DNA of 64,000 nt from Monoplex corrugatus (Eukaryota; Mollusca; Gastropoda; Littorinimorpha; Ranellidae), in NCBI GenBank assembly GCA_030674185.1, contig CM060312.1:32686313-32750312 (forward strand), read 5' to 3'. Shown here one piece after another: positions 62,044-64,000 of this stretch. The notes beneath the pieces were generated by a model that saw nothing but the letters and a program-made list of their open reading frames with translations, had not been told where the DNA came from and did no database searches. Numbering within the stretch: position 1 is the stretch's first letter; each line of letters starts with the position of its first letter. A program made the translations under genes and the position numbers.

Positions 62044-63584
62044 TGCGTATTTGTTTAGAATTCTGAGTGTTGCATTTGTCCCAGCAGAAATTGGTATTCA
62101 CAGGATAGAATGGTATAGCTTGTGTTCCAGTTGGTGCCATAAACAGAGATTGAAACGAGCATGGCCTGTGTTCAAAATTCACCTTGTAAAATGCCATATG
62201 TTCATTGTTTGGAATGGATAAACTGTTCTTTGTTGCCACACAAGCACAGTTTGGAATTGATATGGTTTTTGTGTACAAGAAAATGTCTGAACATTGAATT
62301 GATGATGATAGAACACGGTGTACTTGACATCATCAAAAATGCCAGCAAGTTCAACTACCCGCTCAGTCTGTAGAAGCTGTATTCAGCCCTGAATTTTAGT
62401 TTTTGTGGGAAATTTAACCCTTTCAACCAACTGCAAAAACTTAACCTTCTGATTCTCTTATCCTATCCACCACCTTCCTTGCAGGAAGCTGGTGGATATG
62501 GTGAGGGAATCAAAGGGTGAAGTCTTTGCTTTACTAGCATGGTTGACGGTGCAGATGCGGGTGAACAGGGTGCGGGCGTCAGTTGAAAATGATATATGCA
62601 AATGGTTATAAACAGATTCTCAGTTTTATGTACTGTGTTTCAGGATTTGTACCGCAACACAAGAACTGACTTTAAATGTGAGGCTTCCAACATGCCAGAG
62701 AACCGAAGCAAGAATCGATACATCAACATTGCTGCTTGTGAGTACTCATACACATCTGATAGAAAGCTAGGGTAAGTCATCGCAAAGATATGTGATCTAG
62801 CTTGTGATAACCTGGTTAAAGATACATTGTAGCTGCAGCCAAAAACAAGAGGTCAAATTCGAATCTTGTTAACATTTGATCTTCAGTTTCCCATGTTTAT
62901 GGTTGAAAGCTCTCTAAACCGTTTTTCCCTCCAGATTATTAAAGGCGCCTGAAAAAGAAAACAATGATAGATAATTTTTTCTGTGTGTGTGTGTGTGTGT
63001 ATAAATTTTGACATGTTAAAATGAGTTGAAAACAGAAACGAAAATTTTTTTGCATCACATACAGAAGGTTGTAAAATTAAGTAGCAGTTGTGCTGATGAA
63101 AATTAACCAACAAAGCGAGAGTGAAGACAGCAGTTTAAGGTTTATCTAAGACTGTACTCAACAAGTATTTTCAGGACATCATGCTCCTTCATTCGTAATT
63201 TTCTGGCCAAGTACTTACCCAAACTTCATAATTTTCGTTGTGTGTGCTCCTGTTCTGTGGGTATTTTGAAATACCATATTCTTTTGTTTGAAAAATGTTC
63301 TGATGATAAAAGATTGCCTGTTTTATGTATTATGTTTCAGGATGTGTCTCTTACTGTAATAGCATCATACAAAGAGCATGGGTCTGTTTGAGATACAGTC
63401 TCCAAAATATTTTGTGTATCATTTGTTTTGTATCAGACAGTGTATATAATTGTGCGTGCTATGAAATTTACTGACGTTACTTTGTATTGTCTTTTTCCCT
63501 GCAGTTGACCATTCTCGTGTCATCCTGAAAATGGATGTTGGCCGACTGAGACAGTACGACTACATCAATGCCAATTACGTGGAT
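29535..63584 (+). CDS. Receptor-type protein tyrosine phosphatase (Ig + 4 FN3 + TM + start of PTP domain), 17 exons, 3' partial
   Basis: This is a single-pass cell-surface receptor expected to dephosphorylate phosphotyrosine on cytoplasmic substrates. In animals such receptors act in adhesion and axon guidance. Exons are 29535-29656, 33939-34140, 35152-35275, 36206-36387, 42026-42201, 43407-43521, 44707-44904, 45544-45639, 46453-46622, 48337-48463, 49381-49404, 52293-52349, 56495-56606, 57655-57761, 61813-61910, 62644-62737 and 63505-63584. All have AG/GT borders and compatible phases, so the frame is unbroken. Numbered with the putative signal exon, the order is Ig (about 27-134), FN3 at 135-236, 237-333, 334-431 and 432-531, stalk, TM (573-593) and PTP start (from about 645). 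Ig plus four FN3 resembles the vertebrate R2B class without its MAM domain. The juxtamembrane and PTP start also resemble LAR and other neural receptor PTPs, so the subclass is unresolved. The catalytic cysteine lies outside the window. Confidence 0.92.
30605..32520 (+). pseudogene. Decayed non-LTR retrotransposon (LINE) reverse transcriptase in RPTP intron
   Basis: The reverse transcriptase would copy the element RNA at a nicked target. Motifs appear in order across frames: CGKAPGA.AIPAEIYKAGG, DNHRGISLLSIAGKILARVL, LPESQCGFRAGRGT, FVDLTKAFDTVSREGLW, NGMKQGCVLAPTLFS, FADDCALNAYS (catalytic Asp pair), KKTEVMYQP, YLGSSLSR, LLYGSETWTVY, then a C-terminal zinc-finger-like CPTCGRYFRARI. Frameshifts lie near 31120, 31400 and 31965-32060, with a stop at 31962. 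No endonuclease domain precedes it, so it is 5'-truncated. It has the same orientation as the host gene. The clade is not determined. Confidence 0.92.
33475..33790. repeat. (CTAT)n/(CTGT)n tetranucleotide array
   Basis: About 300 bp of CTAT and CTGT units in mixed blocks, ending in GCGTGCGTGC, within RPTP intron sequence about 150 bp before the second Ig exon. Confidence 0.96.
33939..34140 (+). CDS. RPTP exon: second half of Ig domain
   Basis: The acceptor GTTGGACAG before 33939 keeps phase 0 with the previous exon and joins WYKGGVFQ to VSVDLGRE. The donor is CAAG/GTGAGT (phase 1). The product carries the strand-E/F signature LTLVGLDVTDTANYTCQL with the second Ig cysteine, and sequons at NYT, NTT and NRS. 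An upstream in-frame ATG at 33897 is probably intronic, because the Ig fold continues correctly only from 33939. Confidence 0.88.
34196..34740 (+). mobile_element. ~550-bp interspersed repeat (copy 3) just after the Ig exon
   Basis: It is collinear with 17013-17574 over its whole length and ends GGGCTTTTAACAACAGTAACAATAACAATA, giving an (AACAAT)n 3' tail. It begins only about 55 bp after the splice donor at 34140. Confidence 0.83.
35152..35275 (+). CDS. RPTP exon: FN3 domain 1, first half
   Basis: The acceptor TGTTTCAG precedes 35152 and the donor TCAG/GTAAAA follows 35275 (phase 1 in, phase 2 out). It encodes VPSTPGQVQVQ, then VTMLWSPS with the conserved FN3 strand-B tryptophan, and ISNYIIQV for strand C. 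It pairs with exon 36206-36387 to complete the domain. Confidence 0.9.
36206..36387 (+). CDS. RPTP exon: FN3 domain 1, second half
   Basis: The acceptor TTGACAG and donor GGATG/GTGAGT bound a phase 2-to-1 exon. It carries the FN3 features VRDLSPATCYKAEARARNN (tyrosine-corner region) and a G-R-G-P-P-G-P turn, and ends at the domain boundary KRD. A (TTG)n tract follows directly after the donor. Confidence 0.92.
37691..37818. repeat. ~64-bp tandem duplication
   Basis: Two copies start CCTATTTTTGTAAT and end TGTTTTCTGTTTTAAGTTG, and a truncated third start follows. Confidence 0.88.
38762..39000. repeat. 59-bp tandem duplication and 26-bp x3 repeat
   Basis: Copies 38762-38820 and 38821-38879 share TGAACTGTCTTGTAAGATTA. 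From about 38922, AGATTTTTGAATT.A.CTGTAATTTT occurs three times. Confidence 0.9.
39243..39400. repeat. AT-rich (TATT)n low-complexity region
   Basis: TATA and TTTA units, with no coding capacity. Confidence 0.9.
39667..39748. repeat. (GT)n microsatellite
   Basis: About 80 bp of GT with two short interruptions. Confidence 0.97.
40570..41152. repeat. 46-bp AT-rich tandem array, about 12-13 copies
   Basis: The unit reads GTACTGAAAATTTTATAGGG, then TGATGACTAGGTG and TTTATTAGTTATT. The first copies are near-perfect. Those at 41040-41150 carry many single-base losses and few substitutions. It lies in the 5.6-kb intron before FN3-2. Confidence 0.95.
42026..42201 (+). CDS. RPTP exon: FN3 domain 2, first half
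   Basis: The acceptor is GTTGCAG and the donor ACA/GTTAGT (phase 1 to 0). It encodes APSAPPDLFQAI, IRISWQPP with the FN3 tryptophan, and IRGYKVTYS for strand C. It follows a 5.6-kb intron that contains the 46-bp tandem repeat array. Confidence 0.93.
42276..42420. repeat. (GT)n microsatellite with GTGTGTA variants
   Basis: It begins about 75 bp after the donor of the FN3-2 first-half exon. Confidence 0.95.
43323..43438 (+). repeat. 58-bp tandem duplication spanning the acceptor and start of an FN3-2 exon
   Basis: Copy 1 (43323-43380) and copy 2 (43381-43438) both read ATTGTGTTGTGTCTTGT..ACA, then AGCCT.ATGCT.CA.GGGTTGGAAC. Copy 2 holds the real acceptor and exon start; copy 1 has a purine-disrupted CACAAG acceptor. 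Use of copy 1 would add 58 nt and shift the frame. Confidence 0.92.
43407..43521 (+). CDS. RPTP exon: FN3 domain 2, second half
   Basis: The acceptor is TTGTTACAG and the donor GGAG/GTTAGT (phase 0 to 1). It encodes SLMLQGLEPFTWYTVSI and LAYNDKGDGP, the FN3 strand-E to G region. The first 32 bases and the acceptor also occur, diverged, 58 bp upstream (see the repeat at 43323-43438). Confidence 0.93.
43711..43902. mobile_element. TTAA-flanked foldback (MITE-like) element, copy 1
   Basis: It begins TTAACCCTTTGACTCCC and ends GAGTCAAAGGGTTAA. Inside is a second inverted pair: CTTAACCCTCTGACTC...CACCAGCTTCCTGCAGG and CTGGTGGATAGGGTGAGGGAG. An asymmetric GTCAACCATGCTAGCAAAGC marks its orientation. 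TTAA plus CCC termini suggest the piggyBac type. Confidence 0.85.
44446..44609. mobile_element. TTAA-flanked foldback (MITE-like) element, copy 2
   Basis: Same structure and orientation marker (GTCAGCCATGCTAGCAAAGC), with a shortened inner arm. It ends about 97 bp before the FN3-3 exon. Confidence 0.83.
44707..44904 (+). CDS. RPTP exon: FN3 domain 3, first part
   Basis: The acceptor is TTATTTCAG and the donor TTGC/GTGAGT (phase 1 to 1). It encodes VPSSPRITHI, FYVHWEPP with the FN3 tryptophan, LTAYELHWI and a DDNVTKT sequon. It ends within the strand-E loop (FITAL). A foldback element ends about 97 bp upstream of this exon. Confidence 0.93.
45544..45639 (+). CDS. RPTP exon: FN3 domain 3, last part
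   Basis: The acceptor is CTTTTCAG and the donor GCTG/GTGAGT (phase 1 to 1). It encodes PYTEYKIQVAAFTGGGRG, the classic FN3 tyrosine-corner segment, and ends with LTDVA at the domain border. Confidence 0.93.
45793..45984. mobile_element. TTAA-flanked foldback (MITE-like) element, copy 3
   Basis: Both TTAACCCTTTGACTCCC and GAGTCAAAGGGTTAA ends are intact, as is the inner palindrome around CATGCAGGAAG. Confidence 0.87.
46453..46622 (+). CDS. RPTP exon: FN3 domain 4, first half
   Basis: The acceptor is TTAATTACAG and the donor ACAG/GTTGGT (phase 1 to 0). It encodes APSAPYIRNVTV, VFLQWDPP (FN3 tryptophan) and VDKYVLKWW. A (GTGTGG)-rich tract begins immediately after the donor, which is a slightly weak GTTGGT. 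Confidence 0.9.
46625..46785. repeat. (GTGTGG)/(GT)/(GTGTT) microsatellite
   Basis: It starts immediately after the FN3-4 donor and includes a GCGCGCGCGCGC run at 46733-46742. Confidence 0.94.
46786..46830. mobile_element. Half copy (right arm) of the foldback element
   Basis: CCTGCAGGAAGCTTGTGGATA, then GGCTGAGTGAGTGAAAAGGG, corresponds to the inner right arm. The left half is replaced by the adjoining microsatellite. Confidence 0.7.
47705..48078. repeat. (AC)n microsatellite with ACAG and GCAT variants
   Basis: About 370 bp: interrupted ACGC/GCAT part, ACAGAC part, then pure (AC)n and an ACACC end. Confidence 0.97.
48139..48305. mobile_element. Foldback (MITE-like) element, copy 4, beside the FN3-4 acceptor
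   Basis: CCCTTTAACTCCCTCACCCTG at the left and GGGGGAGTCAAAGGGTTA at the right. The left TTAA is eroded and the inner left arm shortened. It ends about 31 bp before the exon at 48337. Confidence 0.83.
48337..48463 (+). CDS. RPTP exon: FN3 domain 4, second half
   Basis: The acceptor is TCTTTGCAG and the donor GGAG/GTAAGT (phase 0 to 1). It encodes HILRNLPTNMRYQVKLAG, the FN3 E-F region, and ends VSFMLG. The G-strand region is less canonical than in the other FN3 domains. A foldback element ends about 31 bp upstream of the acceptor, so the branch point may lie at or inside the element edge. Confidence 0.88.
49381..49404 (+). CDS. RPTP candidate microexon (24 nt) in the extracellular stalk
   Basis: The 24 bases lie between TTTTGCACACCAG and a strong GTAGGT donor, phase 1 to phase 1, and would encode EEGSNQSS between FN3-4 and the acidic stalk. 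Because it is symmetric, including or skipping it leaves the frame intact, so it could be an alternative cassette. Support is only splice-site quality, phase and composition. Confidence 0.5.
50299..50367. repeat. (GT)n microsatellite
   Basis: About 68 bp of GT. A second, shorter GT/GA tract lies at 50547-50584. Confidence 0.98.
51298..51780. repeat. CT-rich low-complexity region
   Basis: CTGT, CTCT and TTCT units over about 480 bp give Ser/Leu-rich artefact frames. Confidence 0.93.
52095..52349 (+). repeat. ~130-bp tandem duplication containing the stalk exon; upstream copy decayed
   Basis: GGTTGAAAGCTTGGACGATGAT at 52160-52181 matches the exon start at 52293, and the preceding ~60 bases also align (TCAT..CCATTGACTTCA against TCATCAGCATTGTTTTCA). 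The upstream copy has CTGG where the exon has the CCAG acceptor, and its frame ends at TAG (52204-52206). Confidence 0.8.
52293..52349 (+). CDS. RPTP exon: acidic stalk segment (19 residues)
   Basis: The acceptor is TTTATTTCCAG and the donor AATG/GTAAAA; the exon is 57 nt, phase 1 to 1. It encodes VESLDENNIIRDTLGTNNN, a polar membrane-proximal stalk. It is frame-neutral and so possibly a cassette. A diverged copy with no acceptor AG and an in-frame TAG lies about 130 bp upstream. Confidence 0.75.
54668..54691. repeat. (AT)n microsatellite
   Basis: About 24 bp of AT. Confidence 0.95.
56301..56396. repeat. (CT)n microsatellite
   Basis: About 95 bp of CT with two TTTT interruptions, ending about 100 bp before the transmembrane exon. 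Confidence 0.97.
56495..56606 (+). CDS. RPTP exon: transmembrane helix
   Basis: The acceptor is TTGCTTCAG and the donor ACAG/GTTAGC (phase 1 to 2). It encodes a polar lead-in (DPNVQENKDDGVPTE), then about 21 hydrophobic residues (IIAGISCALIVVIIILAAFIG) and a stop-transfer YR. This is the only strong transmembrane segment apart from the putative signal peptide, and it fixes the extracellular/cytoplasmic border. Confidence 0.92.
56755..57510 (+). mobile_element. LINE 3' fragment in the intron after the TM exon
   Basis: Pieces across frames include SDDTVL..AENKTDLQNLEN (around the RT catalytic box), KTEVMVIG, FKYLGTVIS, VPWTARKTNETVLKEA, FEHLVTIGKLEGKRA and RPRKKILDRLVEWM. It ends with (GATGAT) like the other copies. 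It is the longest member of this LINE family in the window and is broken by frameshifts. Confidence 0.87.
57655..57761 (+). CDS. RPTP exon: cytoplasmic juxtamembrane region
   Basis: The acceptor is TTTCTGCAG and the donor AGTG/GTTAGT (phase 2 to 1). It encodes RSLACQKCYQAAYYYLAV followed by a Pro/Ser/Thr-rich stretch. The two cysteines close to the membrane are possible acylation sites and the YYY cluster a possible phosphorylation site; both are inferences. Confidence 0.88.
57825..57913. repeat. Left part of a 44-bp tandem array
   Basis: Units of CATTTGTGGGTCAATCACA.TA with GTTATTTCCATC. The array is cut at 57913 by the 3.2-kb insertion and resumes at 61114. Confidence 0.88.
58865..59110 (-). 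pseudogene. Possible decayed coding remnant inside the 3.2-kb insertion
   Basis: On the reverse strand an ATG at 59110 opens AALTPTVIIDMTSFEKNIKS and KVHAAVRKALSIAE, then a TAG (59003-59005), and the same frame continues as LSFLAFKLADALEKKNMG, SFLLECMPPTRPSSADVQVS. The composition is protein-like rather than low-complexity. I do not recognise a family. It may be a broken transposon gene. Confidence 0.3.
59322..59416. repeat. (GT)n microsatellite
   Basis: About 94 bp of uninterrupted GT inside the 3.2-kb insertion. Confidence 0.98.
59689..59772. repeat. (CT)n-(CA)n microsatellite
   Basis: (CT)n of about 60 bp joined to (CA)n. Confidence 0.98.
59980..60032. repeat. (AC)n microsatellite
   Basis: About 52 bp of AC. 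A short GATCCA x4 repeat follows near 60150-60174. Confidence 0.97.
60442..60639 (+). CDS. Uncertain 65-codon ORF inside the 3.2-kb insertion
   Basis: The ATG (A at -3) opens MADDSKFVRGTADAIVVK and continues to TAA without low-complexity sequence. An AAACAG/GTTTCG within it could be a splice donor. Base composition is richer in CG than its surroundings. I know no family match. It may be a transposon-borne exon or chance. Confidence 0.2.
   Translation: MADDSKFVRGTADAIVVKRVRVFLGSTDQGPYFKQVSRHGHVTDRANLHRNVNCESSTFLAIKNI
61114..61355. repeat. Right part of the 44-bp tandem array
   Basis: About five units of CATCCATTTGTGGGTCA, then ATCACAGTATAAGTTCAGTG, continuing the array interrupted at 57913. 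Confidence 0.9.
61813..61910 (+). CDS. RPTP exon: lead-in helix to the PTP domain
   Basis: The acceptor is GTTGCAG and the donor GAA/GTAAGA (phase 1 to 0). It encodes YPEIPVSQFPVHVEAM and DSDFAFSQEFE, matching the conserved IPV..F..H/Y.. and F..E[FY]E N-terminal helices that precede receptor PTP catalytic domains. A (GT)n tract starts 11 bp after the donor. Confidence 0.93.
61921..62048. repeat. (GT)n-(GTGC)n microsatellite
   Basis: It starts 11 bp after a splice donor (61910/61911) and ends in GTGCGTGC units. Confidence 0.97.
62415..62585. mobile_element. Foldback (MITE-like) element, copy 5, opposite orientation
   Basis: The left end is TTAACCCTTTCAACC. The inner palindrome sits around CTTCCTTGCAGGAAG. 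The asymmetric marker appears reversed (GCTTTACTAGCATGGTTGAC), showing inversion relative to copies 1-4. Confidence 0.8.
62644..62737 (+). CDS. RPTP exon: start of PTP catalytic domain
   Basis: The acceptor is TGTTTCAG and the donor GCTT/GTGAGT (phase 0 to 1). It encodes DLYRNTRTDFKCEA and then NRSKNRYINIAA. This is the invariant KNRY motif region, which begins the phosphotyrosine-recognition segment of classical PTP domains. Confidence 0.95.
62982..63001. repeat. Short (GT)n run
   Basis: About 20 bp of GT in the intron between the last two exons. Confidence 0.9.
63505..63584 (+). CDS. RPTP exon: PTP domain, pTyr-loop region (last exon in window)
   Basis: The acceptor is TTCCCTGCAG and the donor GGAT/GTAAGT (phase 1 to 0). 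It encodes FDHSRVILKM and DYINANYVD. These are the classical [YF]D.[ST]RV.L and DYINA[SN] motifs of PTP domains. The WPD loop and the HCxxGxxR cysteine would follow in exons past 64000. Confidence 0.95.
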
Positions 63585-63826
63585 GTAAGTTTGTTATGTT
63601 TTTAGTTCTGAACGTACTTGTGACCTCATTGTCGTCCTTTTCTCCCTGTACTCATTTTCTTTCCTCTGTCTTATCTCTCTCTTCTTTCTTCATCTTAGCC
63701 CATCTCTTTTTCTTTTTCATGTTGATAACTGTTGTGCACGTCTTTGTTCAGACAGAAATACTTACAGGAGAGAGATGAGGAATGAAGAGTCCTGAGTTGG
63801 TCTAAAGATAGAAAGTTTAACCCTTT

Positions 63827-63992
63827 GACTCCTGCAGCCTGTCCAACATCATCTTTCTTTGTCAACCATGCTGGAAGAGCAAAAACTTAACCCTTTGACT
63901 CCCTCACCCTATCCACCAGCTGGTGGATAGGGTGAGGGAGTCAAAGGGTTAAGTTTTTGCAGTTGGTGGATAGGGTGCAGGTGGCAAAGGGA
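63827..63992. mobile_element. Foldback (MITE-like) element, copy 6, with a perfect 78-bp palindrome
   Basis: Starts TTAACCCTTTGACTCC. Positions 63881-63919 and 63920-63958 are exact reverse complements with no spacer, centred on CCACCAG/CTGGTGG. The right end is slightly eroded (GGCAAAGGGATA). Confidence 0.88.
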
Positions 63993-64000
63993 TATGGACT

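Overview
The window looks like animal nuclear DNA, most likely from a lophotrochozoan and probably a marine gastropod mollusc. That taxon is an inference from the extreme microsatellite load, invertebrate-type LINE fragments, tRNA-derived SINEs, large introns and phase-1 Ig/FN3 exons. No mollusc-specific gene fixes it. There is no operon structure, prokaryotic signal or CRISPR array.

One protein-coding gene dominates the right half, on the + strand. Seventeen well-phased exons from 29535 to 63584 join without a reading-frame break. They encode the N-terminal part of a receptor-type protein tyrosine phosphatase: one Ig domain, four fibronectin type III domains (each split over two exons), a short stalk with two small phase-1 exons, one transmembrane helix, a juxtamembrane region and the start of the cytoplasmic PTP domain (KNRY and DYINANYVD motifs). 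The catalytic HCxxGxxR loop lies beyond the right edge. A possible signal-peptide exon at 1649-1727 has the right phase to splice to 29535. If it is real, nearly the whole window is one gene with a first intron of about 28 kb.

The left part (1-29.5 kb) has no other convincing gene. It holds long (AC)n, (GA)n, (CT)n and compound microsatellites, LINE 3' fragments, a nested SINE, old duplicated segments (9.06-10.1 kb matches 14.46-15.28 kb; 13.1 kb matches 27.6 kb), and three adjacent minisatellites with units of 60, 35 and 33 bp that share a G-rich core. The minisatellites create long reverse-strand open frames (up to 648 codons) that are probably not genes.

The introns of the phosphatase gene carry a decayed RT-bearing LINE (30.6-32.5 kb), a second copy of a roughly 550-bp interspersed repeat, a 46-bp tandem array, six copies plus one half copy of a TTAA-flanked foldback element resembling a piggyBac-type MITE, and a 3.2-kb insertion that splits a 44-bp tandem repeat with a perfect 7-bp target duplication. 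Two coding exons have diverged, apparently non-functional tandem duplicates beside them.
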